Made by a program: the position numbers and the translations under genes. Of a stretch of DNA of 64,000 nt, positions 27,093-35,650 are shown piece after piece (position 1 is the first letter of the stretch; the number at the start of each line of letters is the position of its first letter). Below the pieces are notes generated by a model. The model worked only from the letters and a program-made list of their open reading frames with translations, was not told where the DNA came from and searched no databases. Origin of the DNA: CAYOHP01 sp964403795 [NCBI: uncultured bacterium] (GTDB taxonomy: Bacteria > Muiribacteriota > UBA6191 > CAZXTJ01); NCBI GenBank assembly GCA_964403795.1, contig CAYOHP010000001.1, positions 1 to 64,000 of the forward strand. Reading direction: 5' to 3'.

Positions 27093-28331
27093 CTATCGGC
27101 CCGGGCGCTCCTCGCCCCCGGCCTCCCGAGCCGGAGCCCGCCGGGTGGGATCCAGGCGCCCCCGGGGCGTCAGCACCTCCCAGCCGATCACCTGGTCGGC
27201 ATCCACGGCCAGGCCCGTGCCCTTCCGGGGGCCGCCCGCACCGCCCAGGGATCTCACCCGGAGCACCCGGCCCGCCACCGCCACCAGTTCTCCCCAGGTA
27301 CTGCCGCGCCCACTGGCGGTGGCCGCCTCCCTGCCGGTCGCCACCTCGACCAGGGCCCGACACCCGGACCCGGGTCCCTTCCAGCCTGCGAGCAGCATGG
27401 GCTCCAGGGTGGCCTGTGCCCGCTGCCTCCGGACCTCGGCGAAGCGGGGAGGGAGTGCGAACCCGAAACGGCGCGACCAGGGCCGCCGGAAGAGCCGGGC
27501 CGGCCGGGGGCGCGCCCGGCCTGCAAGCGGCTCGCAGACCACGGCCCGGTCCTGGTTGTGGTGCGGGTCCTCGGCGTCGCGGACCTCGAGCGCCCAGTCC
27601 CAGGTGGCGCTCCGGCTGAACTCGATCACAGGCACCAGGCCGATGGCGCCACCCGGCCGGCCCAGTTCGTAGTGCTCGGTCAGCTCCGCCACCCGACCCT
27701 CGAGGATCGAAGCCGCCAGCACCGCCAGGCCAGGATCGTCGGCCCGACAGAGATCCTCGGAGGGATCGAGCACGTCGAGGTCGAAGCCCCCCGCCTCGGC
27801 GAGCCCGTGGGTGTGGAGCCAGAGCCGTCCTCCGCCCCCGGGTCGCTCGACCAGATGGCGGGAGAAGAGGGAGGAGACGTCCAAGGGAGCGTCGTGGGCG
27901 AGCTCCTCGGCCAGGGCCTCGGGCGACCAGATCCTCCCCGAACCGGAGTCGAGGACCCCGACCCCCGCCTGCCCGAGGGCCGCCCGGGCGTAGCGCAGCT
28001 GGTCCTTGGCGGCCTCCTCGCGGCTGCGGGCGCGGGAGCGCACGAAGAGGGTCGCCGCGGTCCTGGTCGTCGCCAGCCGGGCGCGCTCGGCGACGGTCAG
28101 CTCCGGCTCGACCTCGGCGAAGGGGGGAGGGGACGCGGGCGCGTCCGGGAGTGCCACCAGCGAGGCGCTTCCCCACCCGGGATGGGCCAGGTCGAGCACC
28201 AGACCGGGCGTCGTCCCCGAGCGACGCGACAGGAGCACACCGGAGGCGAGGAGCGGGACCTCGAGCTGCGAGAGATCGAAGGAACCGGGGAAACAGAGGA
28301 TGGCAGGGGCCAGCGGGAAGGTGTCGTGCAT
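27093..28331 (-). CDS. Hypothetical protein, DUF4026/DUF2314-like
   Basis: A 412-residue soluble protein without a signal peptide. Residues 171-177 (WLHTHGL) followed by DLDVLDPSEDL, and a late segment DQVIGWEVLTPRGRLDP, recall DUF4026/DUF2314 proteins, which share an 'HTHGL' core and a C-terminal 'D..I.dW.v..pdG' motif. The assignment is by motif memory only and the function of those families is unknown. It precedes the membrane protein gene with a nine-base gap, so the two form a transcription unit. No alternative family was recognised. Confidence 0.5.
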   Translation of the reverse strand: MHDTFPLAPAILCFPGSFDLSQLEVPLLASGVLLSRRSGTTPGLVLDLAHPGWGSASLVALPDAPASPPPFAEVEPELTVAERARLATTRTAATLFVRSRARSREEAAKDQLRYARAALGQAGVGVLDSGSGRIWSPEALAEELAHDAPLDVSSLFSRHLVERPGGGGRLWLHTHGLAEAGGFDLDVLDPSEDLCRADDPGLAVLAASILEGRVAELTEHYELGRPGGAIGLVPVIEFSRSATWDWALEVRDAEDPHHNQDRAVVCEPLAGRARPRPARLFRRPWSRRFGFALPPRFAEVRRQRAQATLEPMLLAGWKGPGSGCRALVEVATGREAATASGRGSTWGELVAVAGRVLRVRSLGGAGGPRKGTGLAVDADQVIGWEVLTPRGRLDPTRRAPAREAGGEERPGR

Positions 28332-28406
28332 GGGGCCGGGAGGTTGGCCCGCACGGCGAGCCCACCTCCACCCACACGCGCTGTCACGGCATCCCGGGCA
28401 GGCCGC

Positions 28407-29222
28407 CTATCTGGTCCAGCTCGGCCGGAACCGCACCGTGACCGCCGAACCGTAGTCGAGGCTCCCGGCGAAGACCTCGGCCGGGGCCCACATCACGGTC
28501 TCCATCAGGTCGCCGGCCTCGATGGCGGCCCGCTTCCCGGCCGGCGAAGCGAAGGCCCGCTCGGCCGCCTCCCGGCTCGGCCAGTGGAGCCAGGCGATCT
28601 CGCTGTCGGCGTTCGCCACCACCACGTAGCCGTCGAGCCCATGGGGAGCGAAGGCCTCGCGGGTGGCGGCCACATGCGCCGAGAGCTTGTCCAGGAACTC
28701 GGGGGCCGGGCTCCCGGCCTTCCTCGCCCCCACGAAGACGTAGCTCGCGCCCCGCTGCCAGTCGACCCACCCGCCGGTGACGTCGACCGGGACCTCGGCC
28801 TCCAGGGTGCGGGCGAAGGGCCTGGCGGTGTCGCTCTTGGAGCGGCCTCCCTTGGAGGGATCCTCGAAGTACTCCCAGTGCAGCGCCCCGTAGGCGATCC
28901 GTTCGGGATCGTTGCGCCCCCGGGCATAGGCCTCGGCGGAGCCGTAGACCACGATCGCGATCTCGTCGGGCAGCCCGGCGGGCCGTTCCCGGGGGAGCAG
29001 CGCGGGCACGTAGGAGACCAGGCTGTGCTTCGCCATGACCCGGGGGGTCTCGGGCACGAAGCGCCGCGAGAAGTCGGCCGGGAACGTGTCGGCCGGGATC
29101 TTCCCGAGCTTGAAGCCCCGGAACACCCGGTAGCTCGGCGCCTCGGCGAACGCGGTGACGACCGAGAGAGCCAGTCCGACCAGCAGGAACAGGGCAGGGG
29201 AGCGGCGTGGGAACCGGTGCAT
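28407..29222 (-). CDS. Exported hypothetical protein
   Basis: A 271-residue protein from ATG 29222, where an AAAGGGA ribosome site precedes a clean signal peptide (FLLVGLALSVVTAFAEA, cleavage after residue 26). The mature chain has two similar alpha/beta segments: SYVPALLPRERPAGLPDEIAI and YVVVANADSEIAWLHWPS. The latter contains the phrase WLHWPSREAAERAFASPAG, reminiscent of an ABM/EthD-like ferredoxin fold ('stress-responsive dimeric' domain). That is only a suggestion. No catalytic motif was seen. It is transcribed divergently from the secreted nuclease. Confidence 0.5.
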   Translation of the reverse strand: MHRFPRRSPALFLLVGLALSVVTAFAEAPSYRVFRGFKLGKIPADTFPADFSRRFVPETPRVMAKHSLVSYVPALLPRERPAGLPDEIAIVVYGSAEAYARGRNDPERIAYGALHWEYFEDPSKGGRSKSDTARPFARTLEAEVPVDVTGGWVDWQRGASYVFVGARKAGSPAPEFLDKLSAHVAATREAFAPHGLDGYVVVANADSEIAWLHWPSREAAERAFASPAGKRAAIEAGDLMETVMWAPAEVFAGSLDYGSAVTVRFRPSWTR

Positions 29223-29424
29223 GCGATCCCTTTCGATCCCCCCGATCGTACACGAGGGGCGGGGGAAGGCCGGGAGCCGCGCCCCGGGGCCTCCCGCCAG
29301 CCGGAGCCGGGACACCCTCCTGGAGACCATTCGCTACAATCTCGTTCCGGAGCGGAGTCCGAGGCCGTCCCCCGCGCCTCGGTAGAGCGGCCTCCGCTGG
29401 CGTTCCCGAGGAGGTCCCGACCCG

Positions 29425-30177
29425 ATGGCCGTCGCGGCGAAGATCGCCCGCCTCGCCCTGGCGGCTTGGCTGGCGGCATCCCCGGCAACGGCCCGGGCCG
29501 ACGAGGAGGCCTCGCCCCGCACCCGCAAGGTGCTCGGCGCCTGGCAGCGCTACAAGTCCTCCCGGAGGGAGTCTCGGGACCGGGAGTCCGGCCTGGTCCG
29601 GCTCCGCAAGGAGATCTGGGACGATCCGCCGCCCCCGCCCTCGAAATTCGACCGGAGCGAGTGGAAGCACTGGATCGACGCCGACGGCGACTGCCAGGAC
29701 ACCCGCACCGAGGTCCTGATCCGGGACAACACGGGCCGGCTGCGCTACGCCAGGAACGCCGACGGCGATCCCTGCCAGGTGACCGCGGGCACCTGGATCT
29801 GCCCCCACACCGGAGAGGAATTCCGCTCCCCGGAGCAGCTCGATGTCGATCACGTGGTGCCGCTCGAACACGCCTGGCAGCACGGCGGCTTCCGGTGGTC
29901 GGCGGCTCGCCGGGAGGCCTTCGCCAACGATCTCGCCAACCTGGAGGCGGTCTCGGCGAGGAGCAACCGCTCCAAGGGGCGGCTGGGGATCCTCGAGTGG
30001 GTGCCATGCATGGCGGACTACCACCCCGAGTACTTCCGGAAATGGTTCGCGGTGAAGCGCAAGTACCGCCTCCACATCACGGCCAGGGAGCGGAAACTGG
30101 CCGAACGCCTGAGATCCCGCGGCTCGGTGGGGCCGTCGACGGAGCCGCCCGCCTGGTGCGACGAAGAGGACGGGTAG
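29425..30177 (+). CDS. Secreted HNH-type nuclease (DUF1524-like)
   Basis: A 250-residue protein with a signal peptide (1-25, ARA-DEEA). An N-terminal helical segment is followed by a DADGDCQDTRTEVLIRD stretch (residues 86-101) and then the HNH core: DVDHVVPLEHAWQHGG (140 on), NDLANLEAVSARSNRSKG (168-185) and a final Tyr/Phe-rich helix. This is the DUF1524/GmrSD-C-like endonuclease core found in exported nucleases of many bacteria. It probably degrades extracellular DNA for nutrients or processes incoming DNA. TACAAT at 29335-29340 could be a -10. No immunity gene is visible, which argues against a toxin. Confidence 0.8.
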   Translation: MAVAAKIARLALAAWLAASPATARADEEASPRTRKVLGAWQRYKSSRRESRDRESGLVRLRKEIWDDPPPPPSKFDRSEWKHWIDADGDCQDTRTEVLIRDNTGRLRYARNADGDPCQVTAGTWICPHTGEEFRSPEQLDVDHVVPLEHAWQHGGFRWSAARREAFANDLANLEAVSARSNRSKGRLGILEWVPCMADYHPEYFRKWFAVKRKYRLHITARERKLAERLRSRGSVGPSTEPPAWCDEEDG

Positions 30178-30272
30178 GCGGAGGGTCCCTCGGCTCTCGG
30201 GAGTCTCGCCGCCTGGACCCGTACCGTCTGGCCGGCGAGATTCGCCGACGGAGCGACCCGATCCCCACTGAT

Positions 30273-30289
30273 CTGGCACGACGAGTGCG
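30273..30289 (+). promoter_or_regulatory. Sigma-54 promoter candidate before the exported protein at 30394
   Basis: CTGGCACGACGAGTGCG matches the -24/-12 consensus (TGGCACG...TTGCW) in all but the first T and last base of the -12 block, with exact GG-N10-GC spacing (GG 30275-30276, GC 30287-30288). The predicted start is near 30300, 94 bases before ATG 30394. Confidence 0.65.
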
Positions 30290-30393
30290 GTAGGTCCTCC
30301 GGTCACGGTCGGAGGACTTCCAGCCCCCGGCCGATTCCCGAGTACCCAGTCCGACCCCGGCTCCCCGTCGGAGGTCGCGGAAGGATATTCCCG

Positions 30394-32073
30394 ATGCTGC
30401 CCTCTCCCCTGACCCGAGGCCACCGGATTTCCGGCGGTCCCGGCGGGTCGTCGCGAAGCCTGGTCCTCGCCCTGGTCCTCGCAGGCTCCTGCCCGGCCGT
30501 GCCGCTGCTCGAGCAGTTGCAGCTCACCGTGACCCACCTGCTCGACCCGGCTGCTCCCGCACCCCGCCTCGGCCCGGCCGCCGAGGTCCAGTCCAAGGGC
30601 AGCTTCGGGGACCTGCTGCTCCGCTCCCAGCTGCTCGGGACCAGGGAGGAGGCGCTCCGGTACCTCGAGACCCTGCCCTCGGAGCTCGAGCACATCGACT
30701 GGCGGATCTTCGAACGCATGGCCCATGACCCGGGACCCACCGCCTACGACCTCGTCATGCAGCTCTTCCTGGCGGTGGCCAAGCGCCACGGCATCGCCAT
30801 GGACGCGGTCTGGCCCCACTTGAAGGCGCTCTACCTGGCGGTCCCGGGCATGCGGCGGACCTACGGGGCCGGCGGGAACATGCCACGGATGCCGGTCCTC
30901 CAGATCGACAACGTCAAGCTGCTGCTCGAACACGTCCCCGACCAGGAGGTCGTGAAGGTGCTGCGCGAGCTGCGCTCCCTGGGCACGGCCTTCCATGAGT
31001 CGGCGCGCGACTACCAGCGCCACGTCGAAGTCCACTCCGGTGCCGAGCTGCTCCGGGGCCTCAAGGCGAGGGGAGCCCATCCTTCGCTCCTGGGCTTCGT
31101 CGCCGACTACCTCGCCGAGGCCCACAGCTGGGGCGGGAGCGGGATCATGGGCATCCACTCCCTCTCCGAGGTCCTGGCCGAGCTCGAGGTCTCGACCTGG
31201 GTCGACTTCCTCGGCCGCAACGACGTCTGGATCCAGCTGGCCCGCCATGGCGACCAGGACAGCTACGCCCCCAAGGTGGCAGGGATCCTCGCCAAGCTGT
31301 TCGCGGTCGAACCCAGGGCGAGGGCGGAGGCCGCGGCCGGGCGCATGCTGCGGAAGCTCGGCTACCTCTGCCGCGACCATGAGGTCTGGAGGCTGCACGG
31401 GGCCAAGGCCCCGCCCGAGACGGGACGCCTCGACTCCCTGACCCGCCAGGAGGACGGTCGACCGCTCTGGAACACCAGCCTGATCGACGGGACCTCGCAG
31501 CTCACGATCTCGGAGCTCCACGACATGACGGTGGGGATCCCGGCCGGCTCGCTGGCCCTCCTGGCCGAGGACCTGATGCCCTACCTCGACGTGGTGGTGC
31601 ACCTGGAGCGCCTCGACCTCCCCGGACTGCTCACCCGCTGGAAGCAGCGCGGCGTTCCGGAGCCGGACCTGGCGCGTGTCCAGGCCGCTGCGGCCCGCCG
31701 CAAGTCGCGTCAGGAGGCCCTCGTCGAGGAGTGGGGCAAGGAGTCCGGGAAGCGCTTCTTCACCAACCGGGAGGGCCGGGCCCAGGCCTACGCGGCCCGC
31801 TACGTCCGCATCCACTACCCGAACCTCGACGGTGCCGCGATCGAGGGCCACCACCGGGTCGGCCCCGCCAAGCAGCTTACGGTCGAGGAGCGGGCCAAGT
31901 ACCGGGTCGACATCGAGCGCTACGAGCGGGGCGGATGGCACCGGGTGGGACGCCTGGTGGTCCGCATCATCCAGTGGGACGACCCCACCGAGAGCTGGGC
32001 CGAGATCGTCGACCACAGGCCCTCGCGTTCGCTGTGGGACTGGGTTGCAGGCCACGGACAGGGGGACGGGTAG
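30394..32073 (+). CDS. Large exported hypothetical protein
   Basis: A 559-residue protein with a signal sequence (SLVLALVLAGSCPAV) after a 20-residue N-terminus; an AAGGA ribosome site lies just before the ATG. It is mostly alpha-helical (residues 60-440), with regular helical pairs. The last 110 residues form a compact alpha/beta module with AIEGHHRVGPAKQLTVEERA and a Trp/Asp-rich end (IIQWDDPTESWAEI). The GHH pair could bind metal, but I recognise no known family. It is preceded by one of the five sigma-54 promoter candidates of this window. The function is unknown. Confidence 0.55.
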   Translation: MLPSPLTRGHRISGGPGGSSRSLVLALVLAGSCPAVPLLEQLQLTVTHLLDPAAPAPRLGPAAEVQSKGSFGDLLLRSQLLGTREEALRYLETLPSELEHIDWRIFERMAHDPGPTAYDLVMQLFLAVAKRHGIAMDAVWPHLKALYLAVPGMRRTYGAGGNMPRMPVLQIDNVKLLLEHVPDQEVVKVLRELRSLGTAFHESARDYQRHVEVHSGAELLRGLKARGAHPSLLGFVADYLAEAHSWGGSGIMGIHSLSEVLAELEVSTWVDFLGRNDVWIQLARHGDQDSYAPKVAGILAKLFAVEPRARAEAAAGRMLRKLGYLCRDHEVWRLHGAKAPPETGRLDSLTRQEDGRPLWNTSLIDGTSQLTISELHDMTVGIPAGSLALLAEDLMPYLDVVVHLERLDLPGLLTRWKQRGVPEPDLARVQAAAARRKSRQEALVEEWGKESGKRFFTNREGRAQAYAARYVRIHYPNLDGAAIEGHHRVGPAKQLTVEERAKYRVDIERYERGGWHRVGRLVVRIIQWDDPTESWAEIVDHRPSRSLWDWVAGHGQGDG

Positions 32074-32188
32074 GCAGGGTGGGACCTCGGGTTCCTCGGG
32101 ATCGACAGGACCCGCACCGAAGGAGGATCCGTAGCCCTGCGGGATCCACGTCGCCCACCTCGCCAGTACACTGCGGACGGGGAGCGGC

Positions 32189-34945
32189 ATGGTCATGGAC
32201 GTGGAGGACGATCCCACCTCGTTGCCGGGCTCCCCCGGGGAGGCACCCGGCGGCGACGCGATCGTCGCGGCCCCCGATGCCCTCAAGGACCGCTTCGGTC
32301 TCGGAAAGCCGATCGCCCGGGGCGGGATGGGGGTGGTGTACCCGGGAACCGTCGCCTCCACGGGGCGTGCCTGTGCCGTGAAGCTGCTCGACCGGGGTCT
32401 CGCCCCGGAGGTACGCAAGCGCTTCCTCCGCGAGGCCTCGATGCTGGCCACCGTGCGCCACCCCAATCTGGTCGAGATCTACGACTCCGGCGAGGTGGAG
32501 GGGATCCCCTGGCTCGCCATGGAGCTCGTCGAGGGTTCCACCGCCAAGGCCCTGATCGCCGAGTCCGGGCCCATGGAGCCCGAACGGGTCTGTCTCCTGG
32601 CTGCCGACGTGGCCGGCGCGCTGGATGCCCTGCACGCCGCCCGGATCATCCACCGGGACGTGAAGCCGACCAACCTCTGCATCGATCGCCAGGGCCGGAC
32701 CGTGCTGATCGACCTCGGGGTGGCGGTCGACCTGCGGCGCACCCGGGACACGGCCGTGGGCATGCTGTTCGGCACCCTGTCGTACATCTCGCCCGAGGTC
32801 CTGATGGGCGGACCCGTGACTCCCGAGGCCGACTGGTACGCGCTCGGTGTGACCCTCTACGAGTGCCTCGTCGGCAAGCCTCCCTGGTCCCCGGCCGAGG
32901 CGATCGCCATGGCGGGGCGGGGCGTGTGGGAGGCGGTGCCCGCGCCCCCGACCGAACCGAGGTTCCAGGCGTTGGTCGACTTCGCCATGGGCCTCATGGA
33001 CCCCGATCCCAACGCCCGGCGGGCGCGACGCCGGAAGGTACGCACCGAGGAGCTCGGGATCCTCGCCAAGTCGATCTCGGAGCACGTCCTGGCCACCGGG
33101 AGGGCGGCGGCCGTACCGCCGCGTCCCTCGAACCGTGCCGCCCGGACCACCCGGATCGCCCTGGGATTCCTGGGCGTCGCCCTGTTCGTGGGCGGGGCCT
33201 GGCAGCTCGGATCGCATGGCGACGACCGGACGGACGGTCCGCGACCTCCCGCGCCCGATGCCTTCGCGGTGGAGGAGCCTCGCGACACCCGGATCACCCG
33301 CCGCCTGGCAACCATCCTCCCCGAGATCGACCCGGGGAGCGAGGGAGACCCGGGCCTCGAACTCGATCGCTGCCTCGACGACCCGGCGCTGGCCGCCCGG
33401 GCCTTGGCGATCCTGGCCCGCTACCAGGGGGACGCCGAGCTGGCCCCGGTCCTGGGCTATGCGCGCCTCGAGGTCAGCCGGGTCGGGGATCGGTTCGACG
33501 AGTTCCTGGCACTGGCGAGAGAGACCCCGGACCAGGGCCCGGTCGAGGACACCTGGGAGGCCTCGCGACGGATCCTGGCCCTCCATGCCCGGTTCCGCCA
33601 CGCCTACATGACGGCCGATCCCTTCCCGCCCTCTCGTCTCGCCGAGGCGCTCCTCCAAGCCGCCGGGAACCTGGAACAGACCCTGGCGGGACACCGGGAG
33701 CCCTTCGCCTGGGTGGCCCGGCTCCGGCACTGGAGGAGCCTGTTCGAGCTTCTCCACGCAGGCACCGCCGGTTCGCTGCCGGCCTACGAGTTCTTCCTGT
33801 CCCTGCTGCGCCCCCGCCTGTCGGAGGTCGCGACCCTCCCGATCCGGGAGCGGGTCTGGGCGGTCCACACCCTCATCGAGGGCCTCGGCTTCCTCGGGGA
33901 TCCGGCCTGCCTCGACTTCGCCTGGTCCGAGCATGCCGAGCCCGCCCTCGACCGGCTCGCCTCTACGCCAGCCCTCGAACAGCACTGGCGAGCCAGGCTC
34001 CGGAAGCCCTACGAGCGGGGCCGGGAACTGGGGCAGGCCTCGGTGATGGCGACGATCCGGGTGGGATTCCGGCCGATGTCGACCGAGACCTGGGCCCTTC
34101 CGCTCCCCCCCGACTGGCCGGGCTCGGCCCGGACCGACCCGCGGGTACGCGTGGTCCCGGATCCGGCCCGCCCAGGGGACATCGAGGTCCCGGACCCGTC
34201 CCGCCCTCCGGGTGTCGAGGATCTCGTCTCGCTGGGGGGAAGGGCCCGGACCGAGGGCAGGGACGTCCCGGCCCACCCGCGGATCCTGGCAGCCCTGGAG
34301 GGCGCGCCCGAGGACGCCAAGGCGGACCTGGAGGCGCTGGCCTCGACCTGGCCCCAGGTGGTCCTGGCACGGACGGCCGCGGCCCGGTCCTCGGGAGACC
34401 CGGTACGGGCCCTGGACCTGCTGCGACGCGGCGAGGAGACGGTGCGCTCCGACTCGCCGCGGATCGATCTGGACCGGGACGGATTGCGCGGAACCTGGCT
34501 CGAGGTCCGCCTGGAGGCAGCCCGGGAGGAGCTCCGGGCCGGGCAGCCGGACCGGGCCGTCTCCATCCTCCAGCGCTACCTCGAGACCCTGGCGGATCGC
34601 CAAGGTCCCTACTCGACCGGCGAGCTCGAAGGAGCCGCCCGCATCTGGCGCCTGGCTGCCGACGAGATCCCCCGAGCCGGGACCTGTCCGCGAATCCAGG
34701 CCGAGGCGCGCCGGCTCACGCTGGCCTGGCTCGAGGCCATCCCGGCGGCGCGCCCAGGGCCCGGGCCCGAGCGGGAGCGTCTGGCTGGATGGCTGGCCAG
34801 GGCCGAGGGCGGCTCGGATCCGGCCTCCCCCCACTGCCAGCTCGAGACCCGACTGCGTCCCGGCCTGGCGGTGCCCGACTCTTGGATCCCCAGGGCCGGA
34901 GAGGGTCGTGCCGCTCGCCTGGCCGCCCTCGGCCTGGCGCCATGA
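32189..34945 (+). CDS. Membrane Ser/Thr protein kinase (PknB-like) with large C-terminal helical domain
   Basis: A 918-residue Hanks-type kinase. Residues 36-290 are the kinase: glycine loop GGMGVVY (45-51), Lys65 in AVKLL, Glu82, HRDVKPTN (155-162), DLG (175-177) in place of DFG, and SPEVLMG for APE. The DLG variant is common among bacterial kinases, so the domain should be active. A transmembrane helix (about 321-340) places the remaining 570 or so residues outside the cytoplasm. That part is helical and repeat-like, without PASTA domains. ATG 32189 lies close to a GGGGAG ribosome site. The stop is one base from the convergent lipoprotein gene. Confidence 0.85.
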   Translation: MVMDVEDDPTSLPGSPGEAPGGDAIVAAPDALKDRFGLGKPIARGGMGVVYPGTVASTGRACAVKLLDRGLAPEVRKRFLREASMLATVRHPNLVEIYDSGEVEGIPWLAMELVEGSTAKALIAESGPMEPERVCLLAADVAGALDALHAARIIHRDVKPTNLCIDRQGRTVLIDLGVAVDLRRTRDTAVGMLFGTLSYISPEVLMGGPVTPEADWYALGVTLYECLVGKPPWSPAEAIAMAGRGVWEAVPAPPTEPRFQALVDFAMGLMDPDPNARRARRRKVRTEELGILAKSISEHVLATGRAAAVPPRPSNRAARTTRIALGFLGVALFVGGAWQLGSHGDDRTDGPRPPAPDAFAVEEPRDTRITRRLATILPEIDPGSEGDPGLELDRCLDDPALAARALAILARYQGDAELAPVLGYARLEVSRVGDRFDEFLALARETPDQGPVEDTWEASRRILALHARFRHAYMTADPFPPSRLAEALLQAAGNLEQTLAGHREPFAWVARLRHWRSLFELLHAGTAGSLPAYEFFLSLLRPRLSEVATLPIRERVWAVHTLIEGLGFLGDPACLDFAWSEHAEPALDRLASTPALEQHWRARLRKPYERGRELGQASVMATIRVGFRPMSTETWALPLPPDWPGSARTDPRVRVVPDPARPGDIEVPDPSRPPGVEDLVSLGGRARTEGRDVPAHPRILAALEGAPEDAKADLEALASTWPQVVLARTAAARSSGDPVRALDLLRRGEETVRSDSPRIDLDRDGLRGTWLEVRLEAAREELRAGQPDRAVSILQRYLETLADRQGPYSTGELEGAARIWRLAADEIPRAGTCPRIQAEARRLTLAWLEAIPAARPGPGPERERLAGWLARAEGGSDPASPHCQLETRLRPGLAVPDSWIPRAGEGRAARLAALGLAP

Positions 34946-34946
34946 T

Positions 34947-35354
34947 TCAGTACCCCTTGTGGACCGGGCAGGTGTCCCCCGAGGGCATGCCTTCCTTGCC
35001 GTTGCAGTAGCCGCCGCCCCCCGAAACCCCCAGGGCGGAGGCCGCCGACACCTGGGGAGACCCCTGTCCAACCGCCACCATGGATCCCGGCGAGGTGCCC
35101 CCCCCGTAGGGAGCGTTGGCCGTCTGGGTCGCACCCCCCGTGTACTTGCCCATCAATCCATTCTTGCCCAGCAGCGGGCAGTTGTCGCCCATCAGCGGGC
35201 ACTTCATACCCGATCCTCCCGAGCCGGGGGACCCCGCCCCCATGGCTGCCCCCCCCATCGGGGGCATCATCATGCAGCCTTCCAGGAGCCCTGCCGCCAG
35301 GAGCCCCACGGACACTCCGAGACGCGAAACCACGCGCCGCCGTCGGGAGACCAT
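34947..35354 (-). CDS. Met/Cys-rich small lipoprotein
   Basis: A 135-residue protein from ATG 35354, preceded by AAGGAAAG. The N-terminus is a lipoprotein-type signal (LLAAGLLEGC; the Glu at -2 is atypical). The mature part is low-complexity and metal-suggestive: MMMPPMGG, then KCPLMGDNCPLLG repeats and, at the C-terminus, TCPVHKGY, similar to the CPMHP motif of heavy-metal-binding domains. A role in binding copper or another soft metal is an inference. A sigma-54 promoter candidate lies upstream at 35392-35406. It is convergent with the kinase gene, with one base between the stops. Confidence 0.55.
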   Translation of the reverse strand: MVSRRRRVVSRLGVSVGLLAAGLLEGCMMMPPMGGAAMGAGSPGSGGSGMKCPLMGDNCPLLGKNGLMGKYTGGATQTANAPYGGGTSPGSMVAVGQGSPQVSAASALGVSGGGGYCNGKEGMPSGDTCPVHKGY

Positions 35355-35391
35355 TCGCTGCTTTCCTTCCTCCGACCGGAGGACCTGCACC

Positions 35392-35406
35392 GCAAGCGCC
35401 ACGCCA
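35392..35406 (-). promoter_or_regulatory. Sigma-54 promoter candidate for the lipoprotein gene
   Basis: Minus-strand TGGCGTGGCGCTTGC has exact GG-N10-GC spacing (GG at 35405-35404, GC at 35393-35392) and an intact TTGC -12 block; two bases of the -24 block differ from TGGCACG. The ATG is 38 bases downstream of the -12 and a good ribosome site lies between. Confidence 0.45.
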
Positions 35407-35650
35407 CCCCGACCAGGACCGCCACCCGCACCGGAGGATGCGATCCACTGCCCCCTGTCCTGCACCCCGAACACCCCCGCGTCCACCTACCAAGGCATGT
35501 GCGGCCACCCGGACACACGGACACACCCTGCGACTTGCGCCCCCGATCACCCCCGGCGTATCCTCCCCGGCTTCCCGCCGATCCCGGCGGCGTCCGGTCC
35601 CCGACCGGTGCCGGCGAGGTCCACGGAGGCACCGACCCCGGGGGTCTCCG

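Noticed and set aside
22738-27672. Very long open frame opposite the PilT fusion and membrane protein genes
   Set aside because: It runs antisense through recognised genes; in high-GC DNA such frames are common and its translation is low-complexity with no family motif.
28384-32466. 1360-codon frame on the minus strand across the HNH nuclease and the large exported protein
   Set aside because: Antisense shadow of genes with signal peptides and motifs; no domain in the translation.
31967-35134. Long minus-strand frame opposite the kinase gene
   Set aside because: Shadow of a kinase with complete motifs; composition typical of GC-rich antisense frames.
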